Source of the DNA: Pseudomonas sp. PSB18
GTDB lineage: Bacteria; Pseudomonadota; Gammaproteobacteria; Pseudomonadales; Pseudomonadaceae
Assembly (NCBI RefSeq): GCF_014596565.1
Contig: NZ_NOIN01000002.1
Coordinates: 496,001-560,000, forward strand
DNA length: 64,000 nucleotides
Direction of reading: 5' to 3'
Under the pieces are notes generated by a model that saw only the letters and a program-made list of their open reading frames with translations, did no database searches and had not been told where the DNA came from. Below are positions 1 to 8,586 of this stretch, piece by piece (position 1 is the stretch's first letter; the number at the start of each line of letters is the position of its first letter). The position numbers and the translations under genes were made by a program.

Positions 1-761
1 GTTTCCTGGCGCGCCTGCCATACGGCGCCAAGACCGATCCGGTGGAAGCCTTCGCCTTCGAAGAAAACACCGACGGCGCCGACAGCTCGAAATACACCTG
101 GGCCAACGCCGCCTACGCAATGGCCGTGAACATCAACCGTTCGTTCAAACACTTCGGCTGGTGCTCGCGCATCCGCGGCGTGGAGTCCGGCGGTGAAGTG
201 GAAAACCTGCCGGCCCACACGTTCCCGACCGATGACGGTGGCGTGGACATGAAGTGCCCGACCGAGATCGCCATTTCTGACCGCCGTGAAGCGGAACTGG
301 CGAAGAACGGTTTCATGCCGCTGCTGCACAAGAAAAACACCGACTTCGCCGCGTTCATCGGCGCCCAGTCGTTGCAGAAACCAGCCGAATACGACGACCC
401 GGACGCCACCGCCAACGCCAACCTGGCCGCGCGCCTGCCGTACCTGTTCGCCACCTGCCGTTTCGCCCATTACCTGAAGTGCATCGTGCGCGACAAGATC
501 GGTTCCTTCAAAGAGAAGGACGAGATGCAGCGCTGGTTGCAGGACTGGATCCTCAACTACGTCGACGGCGACCCGGCGCACTCCACCGAAACCACCAAGG
601 CCCAGCACCCATTGGCGGCAGCCGAAGTGATCGTGGAAGAAGTCGAAGGCAACCCGGGGTACTACAACTCCAAGTTCTACCTGCGCCCGCACTACCAGCT
701 CGAAGGGCTGACCGTGTCGCTGCGCCTGGTTTCGAAACTGCCTTCGGCCAAGGGCGCGTAA
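1..761 (+). CDS. tssC: T6SS contractile sheath large subunit TssC (C-terminal part)
   Basis: The reading frame is already open at the window edge (first full codon at position 3) and ends with TAA at 759-761, so about 252 C-terminal residues are visible; the family is roughly 490-500 residues. TssC (VipB) pairs with TssB to form the cytoplasmic contractile sheath that surrounds the Hcp tube and is later disassembled by ClpV. The visible part contains the conserved segment YTWANAAYAMA followed by CSRIRGVESGG, and a C-terminal run ending in SLRLVSKLPSAKGA, both typical of TssC. The gene stands directly upstream of hcp and in the same direction as tssE-tssF-tssG-clpV, as expected for a T6SS cluster. 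Truncation is only by the window border. Confidence is high. Confidence 0.95.
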   Translation, partial: FLARLPYGAKTDPVEAFAFEENTDGADSSKYTWANAAYAMAVNINRSFKHFGWCSRIRGVESGGEVENLPAHTFPTDDGGVDMKCPTEIAISDRREAELAKNGFMPLLHKKNTDFAAFIGAQSLQKPAEYDDPDATANANLAARLPYLFATCRFAHYLKCIVRDKIGSFKEKDEMQRWLQDWILNYVDGDPAHSTETTKAQHPLAAAEVIVEEVEGNPGYYNSKFYLRPHYQLEGLTVSLRLVSKLPSAKGA

Positions 762-777
762 TCCGACCCCTTGATGT

Positions 778-880
778 GATCGTTCCCACGCTCGGCGTGG
801 GAATGCCGCCCGGGACGCTCCGCGTCCCTGGAACGCAGAGCGTCCCAAGATGCGTTGCCACGCAGAGCGTGGGAACGATC
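778..880. repeat. Intergenic inverted repeat, GATCGTTCCCACGCTC family
   Basis: The two ends are inverted copies of GATCGTTCCCACGCTC, and the middle carries a second inverted pair around GGGACGCTCCGCGTCCC. A sister copy lies at 29154-29262. It separates tssC from hcp, and its long stem could act on the mRNA between the two genes. It carries no coding sequence. Confidence 0.8.
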
Positions 881-920
881 AACACAACACAACGTGGTAG
901 AAACCACACAGGGAGAAAAC

Positions 921-1409
921 ATGGCTGTTGATATTTTCATCAAGATCGGCGACATCAAGGGCGAGTCCATGGACAAGGCCCACAAGGACGAGATCGACGT
1001 CCTGAACTGGAGCTGGGGCATGTCCCAGTCCGGCAACATGCACACCGGCAGCGGCGGCGGTGCCGGCAAGGTGAACATCCAGGACCTGTCGCTGACCAAG
1101 TTCGTCGACAAGGCTTCGCCAAACCTGATGATGCACTGCGCCAGCGGCAAGCACATCGACAAGGTCAAGCTGACCGTGCGCAAGGCCGGCGGTGAAAGCC
1201 AGGTCGAGTACATGGTCATCAACCTGGAAGAAGTGCTGATCACCTCCCTGAGCACCGGCGGCTCGGGCAGCGATGATCGCCTGACCGAAAACGTCACCTT
1301 GAACTTCGCCAAGGTGCTGGTGGACTACCAGCCTCAGAAAGCCGACGGCACCAAGGAAGGCGGTCCGGTCAAGTTCGGCTGGAACGTGCGTCAGAACGTC
1401 AAGGTGTAA
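921..1409 (+). CDS. hcp: T6SS tube protein Hcp (TssD)
   Basis: A 162-residue protein of the usual Hcp length, starting MAVDIFIKIGDIKGES. Hcp forms hexameric rings that stack into the inner tube of the T6SS and can carry small effectors in its lumen. The family signature is visible in the N-terminal IKIGDIKGES, in the glycine-rich loop around residues 45-55 and in the C-terminal KFGWNVRQNVKV. The ATG at 921 is chosen because GGGAGAA lies 4-10 bases upstream; an in-frame ATG at 855 falls within the preceding repeat and has no ribosome site. The next gene encodes a Tae4-type amidase, so Hcp is the likely carrier for it, by analogy with Hcp-dependent Tae effectors. The gene is separated from tssC by a large inverted repeat. 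Confidence 0.97.
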   Translation: MAVDIFIKIGDIKGESMDKAHKDEIDVLNWSWGMSQSGNMHTGSGGGAGKVNIQDLSLTKFVDKASPNLMMHCASGKHIDKVKLTVRKAGGESQVEYMVINLEEVLITSLSTGGSGSDDRLTENVTLNFAKVLVDYQPQKADGTKEGGPVKFGWNVRQNVKV

Positions 1410-1417
1410 TCGAACAC

Positions 1418-1441
1418 GCCCCCGGTGCCACGCGCCGGGGG
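1418..1441 (+). terminator. Hairpin after hcp
   Basis: CCCCCGG and CCGGGGG pair across a short loop, nine bases after the hcp stop codon. No T-run follows, so it may be an mRNA-stabilising or attenuating stem rather than a full terminator. This would fit the need for far more Hcp than baseplate proteins. Confidence 0.4.
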
Positions 1442-1487
1442 TATTTGGTGCTAGCTCTAATCCAATCCTTTCAGCGGTGTCTGAGTC

Positions 1488-1943
1488 ATGGCCAAGCCTT
1501 CGTTTATCAATTTGTGGAAAGCCTATTCCGACCTGCTGGTTGCCCATCCTGACGCAAAACCCTGTGACGGTCCCTGGGCAAACCAATGCGCCATACGCAT
1601 GAGCCTGACGCTCAATGCGGAGAAAACCATCAAGGTCAACAAATCCACCTACACCCAAGACCCCCTTTGCAAGCATGAACACGCCAGGGGCGCCGAGTCA
1701 TTGGCCAATTGGTTGTGGAAACATCATCTGGGCCGTCCGACTATTCTCAGTAACAGCCCCGAAGACCGAAAGACATTGATGGGCAAGACCGGCCTGATTT
1801 TCTTCAAGGACTGCTTCCAGCAATCCGGAGAGACTGCCGAAGGTCGTAGCGGCGACCATATCGATCTATGGAATCGTGGCCTGACCCAAACCAGCGACCT
1901 TTTCTATCGATCCAAGAAGGTCTGGTTCTGGGAGCTCACTTAA
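1488..1943 (+). CDS. tae4: T6SS peptidoglycan amidase effector, Tae4 type
   Basis: A 151-residue protein that I recognise as Tae4-like. Tae4 enzymes are NlpC/P60-fold cysteine amidases delivered by T6SS into the periplasm of competitors, where they cut the peptide cross-links of peptidoglycan. The nucleophile motif NQCAIRMS (Cys34) and the histidine motif SGDHIDLWN (His124) are both present at the family's usual spacing, as is the conserved N-terminal F-xx-LW-x-AY segment. There is no signal peptide, as expected for a T6SS cargo. The stop codon overlaps the ATG of a lipoprotein gene (TAATG at 1941-1945), the classical effector-immunity coupling. The gene sits between hcp and tssE, inside the structural operon. 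Assignment is from motifs only; the third catalytic residue was not assigned. Confidence 0.85.
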   Translation: MAKPSFINLWKAYSDLLVAHPDAKPCDGPWANQCAIRMSLTLNAEKTIKVNKSTYTQDPLCKHEHARGAESLANWLWKHHLGRPTILSNSPEDRKTLMGKTGLIFFKDCFQQSGETAEGRSGDHIDLWNRGLTQTSDLFYRSKKVWFWELT

Positions 1944-2368
1944 TGAACAAGGCCCTGTTCGCCCTATGCCTGACGACTAGCCTGATCAGCCTGAGCGCAT
2001 GCGCCGAGCATGCCGGGACGCCGACGACCCAGACGGTTTTCGAGGGCCAGCCACTCAGTCTGGTTGACGATCAGGGTCAATGCACGCTGGTCAAACCCGA
2101 CCAGAGTCGCATGAAGCTGGACATGGAATGGCCGTGCGGCTTCAGCTTGGATAAACAGCAGAAACTGCGCGTGGAAATGTTCAACAACATCCCGATTTTT
2201 GCGGTCTGGCGCAGCGAACACATGCCCGCCCCCAGCCGCGATTGTCTGAGCAAAATGCAGGCTATTCGTCAGCTGCCGGAAGGTTTCGAGGCGGGAACGG
2301 TCAGCCTGTATGCAGCTTGCGGCGCCGGCGGAGACCAGAAAATGTACGTGGCACCCTTTACGTGGTAA
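1943..2368 (+). CDS. Predicted periplasmic lipoprotein, likely immunity to the adjacent Tae4 amidase
   Basis: A 141-residue protein beginning with a lipoprotein signal: a short positive N-terminus, a hydrophobic stretch and a lipobox ending LSAC (Cys20). The mature part contains several cysteines (in GQCTLV, EWPCGF, SRDCLS and YAACGA) that could form disulfides in the periplasm. Its ATG overlaps the stop of the amidase gene by one base, so translation is coupled. Known Tae4 immunity proteins (Tai4) are small exported proteins that bind the amidase in the periplasm. Location and coupling support the same job here, although I cannot tell from sequence alone whether this belongs to the Tai4 family. 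The alternative in-frame start at 1868 is rejected because it would bury the signal peptide. The last seven bases overlap the start of tssE. Confidence 0.75.
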   Translation: MNKALFALCLTTSLISLSACAEHAGTPTTQTVFEGQPLSLVDDQGQCTLVKPDQSRMKLDMEWPCGFSLDKQQKLRVEMFNNIPIFAVWRSEHMPAPSRDCLSKMQAIRQLPEGFEAGTVSLYAACGAGGDQKMYVAPFTW

Positions 2369-2874
2369 CCGAAATCGCCACCCGCGATCGCCTCCAACCC
2401 TCCCTATTGGACCGGTTGACCGACGACGATCCGACCAACCCCAAGGAAAGCGCCGACAAACGCGTGCTGTCCCTGACCCAATTGAAAGCCTCGGTGCTGC
2501 GTGACCTGGCGTGGCTGCTCAACACCACGTCATTGCTCGACGCCGATGCCACGCTGCACACCCCGGCGGGCACCTCAGTGGTGAATTTCGGGCTGCCGGC
2601 GCTGGCCGGCAACAGCGCCTCGAACGTCGATCTTTCGGCGCTGGAAGCCCTGATCCACCAGGCCATCGCCACCTTCGAGCCGCGCATCCTGCGCCACACC
2701 CTGCGCGTGCGTGCCCGGGCGACGGCCGAGATGAACCACAACGCCTTGAGCTTCGAGATCGAAGGCGACCTCTGGGCGCAGCCGGTGCCGTTGCGCCTGA
2801 TGCTGCAAACCGACCTGGACCTGGAAACCGGCCATGTGCGCGTGGTCAACGCCGATCAGCGGAGACGCTCATGA
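2362..2874 (+). CDS. tssE: T6SS baseplate wedge protein TssE
   Basis: A 170-residue protein with the gp25-like fold family signature; TssE is a wedge component of the T6SS baseplate with TssF, TssG and TssK. The GTG at 2362 gives (M)[18 protein letters not shown], which matches the normal N-terminus of Pseudomonas TssE; an upstream in-frame ATG at 2242 would run through the lipoprotein gene in another frame and is rejected. Conserved features are the N-terminal [10 protein letters not shown] motif and the central [11 protein letters not shown] helix. The start overlaps the lipoprotein gene by seven bases, and the stop overlaps the tssF start (ATGA at 2871-2874). The unusual GTG start and close overlap look like a junction formed where the amidase pair was inserted. 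Confidence 0.93.
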   Translation: MVTEIATRDRLQPSLLDRLTDDDPTNPKESADKRVLSLTQLKASVLRDLAWLLNTTSLLDADATLHTPAGTSVVNFGLPALAGNSASNVDLSALEALIHQAIATFEPRILRHTLRVRARATAEMNHNALSFEIEGDLWAQPVPLRLMLQTDLDLETGHVRVVNADQRRRS

Positions 2875-4730
2875 ACCCGCGCCTGCTGGAGCTGTACAAC
2901 CAGGAACTGCATCACGTGCGCGAAAGCGCGGCGGAGTTTGCCAAGGAATACCCGAAGATCGCCAGTCGGCTGACATTGTCCGGCATGGACTGCGCCGACC
3001 CGTATGTCGAGCGGCTGCTGGAAGGTTTCGCCTACCTGACGGCGCGGGTCCAACTCAAGCTCGACGCCGAGTACCCGACCTTCACCCACAACCTGCTGGA
3101 AATCGCCTACCCCCATTATCTGGCGCCGACGCCGTCGATGACCGTGGTGCAGATGCAGGCCGACCCGGACGAAGGCTCCTTGAGCAGCGGCTTCGAGCTG
3201 CCCCGGGACAGCGTCCTGCGTGCCGCCCTGGGGCGTGAAACCCAGACCTGTTGCGAATACCGTACGGCCCACTCGGTGACACTGTGGCCCTTGCAGGTCA
3301 GCCAGGCCGAGTACTTCGGCAACCCGTCCACGGTGCTCGGACGCCTGGCCGCCAGTGAACCGAAAGCCAAGGCGGGCCTACGCCTGACCCTGCGCACCGG
3401 CGCCGAATTGCCGTTCAACAGCCTGGCCCTGGACAATCTGCCGCTGTACCTCAGTGGCGCCGACGAACAACCGTTCCGCTTGTACGAACAGTTGCTGGGC
3501 AGTGCCTGTGCGGTGTTCGCGCGCCAACCCGGCGGCAATTGGGTCGAGCGGCTGCCCCAGGATGCACTGCGCTCCCGCGGTTTCGATGACGTCGACGCGG
3601 CTCTGCCGGTGGTGCCGCGCGCGTTCCAGGGCTATCGCCTGTTGCAGGAGTACTTCGCCCTGCCCCAGCGCTTCCTGTTCGTCGACTTCACCCAACTGAG
3701 CCGCGCAGTCAAGCGTTGCGACGGTCAGGAGCTGGAGTTGATCGTGTTGTTCGACCGCCACGACCCGAGCCTGGAAGGCAGCGTCGGCGCCGCGCAGTTC
3801 CTGCCGTTCTGCACGCCGGCCATCAATCTGTTCCCCAAGCGCCTGGACCGCATTCATCTGTCGGACCGGGTCAACGAGCACCACGTGATCGCCGACCGCA
3901 CCCGGCCGATGGATTTCGAAGTGCATTCGCTGACCGGCCTCACCGGCCACGGCACCGGGCCGGAGCAGCCGTTCCTGCCGTTCTATGCCGTGCGCGACCC
4001 TTCCCGTTACGGACGTGACCAGGCCTATTACACGGTGCGCCGTGAACCGCGGGTGTTGTCCAGCGATCAGCGACGCAATGGTCCGCGCTCGACCTACATC
4101 GGCAGCGAAACCTTTGTCAGCCTGGTGGACAGTCAGCAGGCGCCTTACCGCCATGACCTGCGCCAACTGGGCGTGACCGCGCTGTGCACCAACCGTGACC
4201 TGCCGCTGTTCATGAGTGTGGGCAACGGCAAGACCGACTTCACCCTGGCCGACAGTGCGCCGGTCGGTGCCGTGCGTTGCGTCGCCGGGCCGAGTCGGCC
4301 ACGGGCCAGCCATGCCCACGACGCCAAGGCCTGGCGGTTGATAAGCCAGTTGTCGCTGAACTACCTGTCCCTCAGTGAACAAGGCCAGGGCGCCGCTGCC
4401 CTGCGCGAACTGCTACGCCTGTACGGCGACAGCAACGACGCGGCGCTGCAATTGCAGATCGAAGGCCTGCGGGAAGTCAGCAGCAAGGCCTGCACTCGAC
4501 GCCTGCCGATGCCCGGCCCGATCGTGTTCGGTCGGGGCCTGGAGATCACTCTGGAATTCGATGAAAATGCGTTCCGCGGCACCGGGGTGTTTCTCCTTGG
4601 CGCGGTGTTCGAACGCTTCCTGGCACGCTACGTGTCGATCAACAGTTTTACCGAGACGGTGATCCGTACCACCGAACGCGGCGAGATCATGCGATGGAAA
4701 GCCAAGCCCGGACGTCGTCCGACCCTGTGA
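2871..4730 (+). CDS. tssF: T6SS baseplate protein TssF
   Basis: A 619-residue protein, the normal length for TssF (VasA/ImpG family). It begins [20 protein letters not shown] and has the conserved [14 protein letters not shown] segment near residues 22-35, followed by [18 protein letters not shown]. TssF and two TssG copies form the core of each baseplate wedge around the VgrG spike. The start is the ATG overlapping the tssE stop by four bases; a longer open frame back to 2511 is only the out-of-frame shadow of tssE. The 3' end overlaps tssG by 37 bases, so the two products are probably made together by translational coupling. Confidence 0.95.
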   Translation: MNPRLLELYNQELHHVRESAAEFAKEYPKIASRLTLSGMDCADPYVERLLEGFAYLTARVQLKLDAEYPTFTHNLLEIAYPHYLAPTPSMTVVQMQADPDEGSLSSGFELPRDSVLRAALGRETQTCCEYRTAHSVTLWPLQVSQAEYFGNPSTVLGRLAASEPKAKAGLRLTLRTGAELPFNSLALDNLPLYLSGADEQPFRLYEQLLGSACAVFARQPGGNWVERLPQDALRSRGFDDVDAALPVVPRAFQGYRLLQEYFALPQRFLFVDFTQLSRAVKRCDGQELELIVLFDRHDPSLEGSVGAAQFLPFCTPAINLFPKRLDRIHLSDRVNEHHVIADRTRPMDFEVHSLTGLTGHGTGPEQPFLPFYAVRDPSRYGRDQAYYTVRREPRVLSSDQRRNGPRSTYIGSETFVSLVDSQQAPYRHDLRQLGVTALCTNRDLPLFMSVGNGKTDFTLADSAPVGAVRCVAGPSRPRASHAHDAKAWRLISQLSLNYLSLSEQGQGAAALRELLRLYGDSNDAALQLQIEGLREVSSKACTRRLPMPGPIVFGRGLEITLEFDENAFRGTGVFLLGAVFERFLARYVSINSFTETVIRTTERGEIMRWKAKPGRRPTL

Positions 4731-5746
4731 GTACCCTGGACGCGATGCGCCAGGAACCCTGGGAATACGACTTTTTCCAGGCGTTGCGGCGCATCGAGTG
4801 CGAAACCCCCGAACTGCCGCGCCTGGGCCATTCCCTGCGCCTGGCCGATGACCCGTTGCGCCTCGGACAACAGGCCGACTGCACCTTTGCCCCGGCCACC
4901 CTCGCCTCGGTGCAACCGGGTGTCGACGGCACGCCGGCGCGGCTGGAGCAATTCTTCTTCGGCCTCGGTGGCCCCAACGGCCCGATGCCGTTGCACATGA
5001 CCGAGTACGTGCGCGAGCGCCAGCGCAACAACGCCGACAGCACCAGCAAGCGCTTTCTCGATGTATTCCACCATCGCCTGCTCAGCCTGTTCTATCGGGC
5101 CTGGGCTGAAGCACGGCCAACGGTCAGCCATGACCGCCCGGACGACGACTACTGGTCGGCGCGCCTGGCGGCGCTCAGCGGCCGGGGCATGCCGAGCCTG
5201 CTCAACCAAGGGCTGATCCCGGACACGGCAAAACTGCATTACAGCGGTCACCTGGCGGCACAAACCCGCTACCCGGACGGCTTGAAAGCCATCCTCAGCG
5301 AATATTTCGGCCTGCCGGTGGAGATCGAGGAATACGTCGGCCAATGGCTGGAGTTGCCGGAACGCAGCCGCGTCGGCGTCAGCGCCCATCAGCTGGGTGT
5401 GGACTTCTGCCTGGGCCGCTACGTGTGGGACCGCCAACACAAATTCCGCATTCGCCTCGGGCCGCTCAAGCTCGTCGACTACATGGGCATGCTGCCCGGT
5501 GGCGAGCCGTTCAATGAGCTGGTGGCCTGGGTCGCCGAATACCTGGGCCATGAGCTGGACTGGGACCTGAACCTGGTCCTGGAACAGCCCGAGGTGCCGA
5601 CGCTACAACTCAACGGCCGTTTCCGCCTGGGATTCAACACCTGGCTGGGGCAACCCGAAAAAGATGCCAACGATCTAATACTGGCCCGGCATTACGCCGA
5701 ACAGGCCAACACCTCACAGACCTCAAGGAGCCATGAGCATGGGTGA
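4694..5746 (+). CDS. tssG: T6SS baseplate protein TssG
   Basis: A 350-residue protein of the TssG (VasB/ImpH) family. Signatures are the N-terminal PWEYDFFQALRRIE (residues ~22-35), the FGLGGPNGPMPLHMTEY segment near residues 90-106, and the later HLAAQTRYPDGLKAILSEYF. TssG dimerises and clamps TssF in the baseplate wedge. The gene begins inside the end of tssF and overlaps the start of clpV by about eight bases, so tssE-F-G-clpV form one tightly packed transcription unit. The ATG at 4694 is used because it gives the family's usual short lead before the PWEYDF motif. Confidence 0.95.
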   Translation: MESQARTSSDPVSTLDAMRQEPWEYDFFQALRRIECETPELPRLGHSLRLADDPLRLGQQADCTFAPATLASVQPGVDGTPARLEQFFFGLGGPNGPMPLHMTEYVRERQRNNADSTSKRFLDVFHHRLLSLFYRAWAEARPTVSHDRPDDDYWSARLAALSGRGMPSLLNQGLIPDTAKLHYSGHLAAQTRYPDGLKAILSEYFGLPVEIEEYVGQWLELPERSRVGVSAHQLGVDFCLGRYVWDRQHKFRIRLGPLKLVDYMGMLPGGEPFNELVAWVAEYLGHELDWDLNLVLEQPEVPTLQLNGRFRLGFNTWLGQPEKDANDLILARHYAEQANTSQTSRSHEHG

Positions 5747-8429
5747 AATCAGTCGCGCCGCGTTGTTCGGCAAACTCAACAGCGTGGCCTACAAGGCCAT
5801 CGAAGCCGCCACCGTGTTCTGCAAATTGCGCGGTAACCCCTACGTGGAACTGGCCCACTGGTTTCACCAGTTGCTGCAACTGCAGGACTCGGACCTGCAC
5901 CGCATCATCCGCCAGTTCAACGTCGAGCCGGCGCGTCTGGCCCGGGACTTGACCGACGCATTGGACCGCCTGCCACGGGGCTCGACTTCGATCACCGACC
6001 TGTCCTCCCACGTCGAAGAAGCCGTGGAACGCGGCTGGGTCTACGGCAGCCTGATGTTCGGCGAAAGCCAGGTGCGCACCGGTTACCTGGTGTTGGGGAT
6101 CCTCAAGACCCCAAGCCTGCGCCATGCCCTGCTAGGACTGTCGTCGGAATTCGACAAGGTCAAGGCCGAAGCCCTGAGCGAGCGCTTTGACGAATACGTC
6201 GGCGACTCCCCGGAAAACGCCCTGACCGCCAGCGACGGCTTCAACGCAGGCAGTGTGCCGGGCGAAGCCAGCGGCGCCATGGCCCCCAGCGCCATGGGCA
6301 AGCAGGAAGCCCTCAAGCGCTTTACCGTCGACCTCACCGAACAGGCTCGCAGCGGCAAGCTCGACCCGATCGTCGGTCGCGACGAAGAGATCCGCCAACT
6401 GGTGGACATCCTCATGCGCCGCCGGCAGAACAACCCGATCCTCACCGGTGAAGCGGGCGTGGGCAAGACCGCCGTGGTCGAGGGCTTTGCCCTGCGCATC
6501 GTTGCCGGTGACGTGCCGCCGTCCCTCAAGGACGTGGAGCTGCGCAGCCTCGACGTCGGCCTGCTGCAGGCCGGCGCGAGCATGAAAGGCGAATTCGAAC
6601 AGCGCCTGCGCCAGGTCATCGAAGACGTCCAGGCCTCGCCGAAGCCGATCATCCTGTTCATCGACGAAGCCCACACCCTGGTGGGTGCCGGTGGCGCCGC
6701 CGGTACCGGTGACGCGGCCAACCTGCTCAAGCCAGCCCTGGCCCGTGGCACCCTACGCACCGTGGCCGCCACGACCTGGGCCGAGTACAAGAAGCACATC
6801 GAGAAAGACCCGGCCCTGACCCGGCGTTTCCAGGTGGTGCAAGTGGCCGAGCCGTCGGAAGACAAGGCCCTGCTGATGATGCGCGGCGTGGCCTCGACCA
6901 TGGAACAGCACCATCAGGTGCAGATCCTCGACGAAGCCCTGGAAGCCTCGGTCAAGCTGTCCCACCGCTACATCCCCGCGCGCCAGTTGCCGGACAAATC
7001 CGTGAGCCTGCTGGACACCGCCTGCGCCCGCGTCGCCATCAGCCTGCATGCGGTGCCGGCCGAAGTGGATGACAGCCGTCGGCGCATCGAAGCGCTGGAA
7101 ACCGAGCTGCAGATCATCGCTCGCGAGCACGCGATTGGCGTGGTCATCGGCACACGCCAGACCCAGACCGAAAGCCTGCTGAGCGCCGAACGCGAGCGCC
7201 TCGCCGAGCTGGAAAGCCGCTGGGCCGAAGAGAAAACCCTGGTGGACGAACTGCTCGCCACCCGTGCCACCCTGCGCGAGCGCGTCGGTGTGGTGGACAG
7301 CGAGGACACCAGCGAAGCTTCCGACAACGAAAGCCACGCCCTGCGCGAGAAACTGGTGGACCTGCAACAGCGCCTGACCGCCCTGCAAGGCGAAACCCCG
7401 CTGATCCTGCCGACCGTGGATTACCAGGCCGTGGCCTCGGTGGTCGCCGACTGGACCGGTATCCCGGTGGGCCGCATGGCCCGCAACGAACTGGAAACCG
7501 TGCTCAACCTCGATCAGCACCTGAAAAAACGCATCATCGGCCAAGACCACGCCCTGCAGATGATCGCCAAGCGCATCCAGACCTCCCGTGCCGGCCTCGA
7601 CAACCCGAGCAAGCCCATCGGCGTATTCATGCTCGCCGGCACCTCCGGCGTCGGCAAGACCGAAACCGCCCTGGCCCTGGCCGAAGCCATGTACGGCGGC
7701 GAACAGAACGTCATCACCATCAACATGAGCGAGTTCCAGGAAGCCCACACCGTGTCCACCCTCAAGGGCGCGCCGCCGGGCTACATCGGCTACGGCGAAG
7801 GCGGCGTGCTGACCGAAGCCGTGCGGCGCAAACCGTACAGCGTGGTGTTGCTGGACGAGGTGGAGAAAGCCCACCCGGACGTGCACGAGATCTTCTTCCA
7901 GGTGTTCGACAAAGGCGTGATGGAGGATGGCGAAGGTCGGGTGATCGACTTCAAGAACACCCTTATCCTGCTCACCACCAACGCCGGCACCGAGCTGATC
8001 GCCGAGGTGTGCAAGAACCCGCAGGACGTGCCCGAGCCCGAGGAAATCGCCAAGGCCCTGCGCCAGCCGCTGCTGGAAATTTTCCCACCGGCCCTGCTCG
8101 GCCGCCTGGTGACGATCCCGTACTACCCGCTCAGCGACGAGATGCTCAAGGCCATCACCCGCCTGCAACTCAACCGCATCAAGAAGCGCGTGGAGAGCAC
8201 CCACAAGGTCGCGTTCGACTATGACGACGCGGTGATCGACCTGATCGTCTCGCGTTGCACCGAAACCGAAAGCGGCGGCCGCATGATCGACACCATCCTG
8301 ACCAACAGCCTGCTGCCGGACATGAGCCGCGAGTTCCTGACCCGCATGCTCGAAGGCAAGGCCATGGCCGGCGTGCGGATCAGCGCGGTGGACAACGAAT
8401 TGCAGTACGATTTCAGCGACGCGGCCTGA
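5739..8429 (+). CDS. clpV: T6SS sheath-recycling AAA+ ATPase ClpV (TssH)
   Basis: An 896-residue ClpB/ClpV-type ATPase that disassembles the contracted TssB-TssC sheath so that its subunits can be reused. In order it has an N-terminal Clp domain (about residues 1-160), a first AAA+ module with Walker A GEAGVGKT near residue 237 and Walker B ILFIDEAH, a coiled-coil middle domain around residues 430-545, and a second AAA+ module with Walker A GTSGVGKT near residue 634 and VVLLDEVEKAHP. The ATG at 5739 is preferred to an in-frame ATG at 5733, because AAGGAG at 5725-5730 is eight bases from the former but only two from the latter. A REP pair follows the gene. Confidence 0.97.
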   Translation: MGEISRAALFGKLNSVAYKAIEAATVFCKLRGNPYVELAHWFHQLLQLQDSDLHRIIRQFNVEPARLARDLTDALDRLPRGSTSITDLSSHVEEAVERGWVYGSLMFGESQVRTGYLVLGILKTPSLRHALLGLSSEFDKVKAEALSERFDEYVGDSPENALTASDGFNAGSVPGEASGAMAPSAMGKQEALKRFTVDLTEQARSGKLDPIVGRDEEIRQLVDILMRRRQNNPILTGEAGVGKTAVVEGFALRIVAGDVPPSLKDVELRSLDVGLLQAGASMKGEFEQRLRQVIEDVQASPKPIILFIDEAHTLVGAGGAAGTGDAANLLKPALARGTLRTVAATTWAEYKKHIEKDPALTRRFQVVQVAEPSEDKALLMMRGVASTMEQHHQVQILDEALEASVKLSHRYIPARQLPDKSVSLLDTACARVAISLHAVPAEVDDSRRRIEALETELQIIAREHAIGVVIGTRQTQTESLLSAERERLAELESRWAEEKTLVDELLATRATLRERVGVVDSEDTSEASDNESHALREKLVDLQQRLTALQGETPLILPTVDYQAVASVVADWTGIPVGRMARNELETVLNLDQHLKKRIIGQDHALQMIAKRIQTSRAGLDNPSKPIGVFMLAGTSGVGKTETALALAEAMYGGEQNVITINMSEFQEAHTVSTLKGAPPGYIGYGEGGVLTEAVRRKPYSVVLLDEVEKAHPDVHEIFFQVFDKGVMEDGEGRVIDFKNTLILLTTNAGTELIAEVCKNPQDVPEPEEIAKALRQPLLEIFPPALLGRLVTIPYYPLSDEMLKAITRLQLNRIKKRVESTHKVAFDYDDAVIDLIVSRCTETESGGRMIDTILTNSLLPDMSREFLTRMLEGKAMAGVRISAVDNELQYDFSDAA

Positions 8430-8451
8430 CCTGACAGGAACACAAAAAACC

Positions 8452-8542
8452 CTGTGGGAGCGAGCCTGCTCGCGATAGCGGAATTACATTCAACCTCGCG
8501 TTGACTGACACTCCGCCATCGCGAGCAGGCTCGCTCCCACAG
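8452..8542. repeat. REP pair (long type) between clpV and vgrG
   Basis: Two inverted copies of the palindrome-rich unit CTGTGGGAGCGAGCCTGCTC, starting at 8452 and ending at 8542, are separated by about 40 bases of unrelated sequence. It is one of about ten elements of the same family in this window and lies between two T6SS genes. Confidence 0.9.
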
Positions 8543-8586
8543 TGGGTTGCGCTCCTTCAGCCAACACAACTTGCACGGGACACTCG

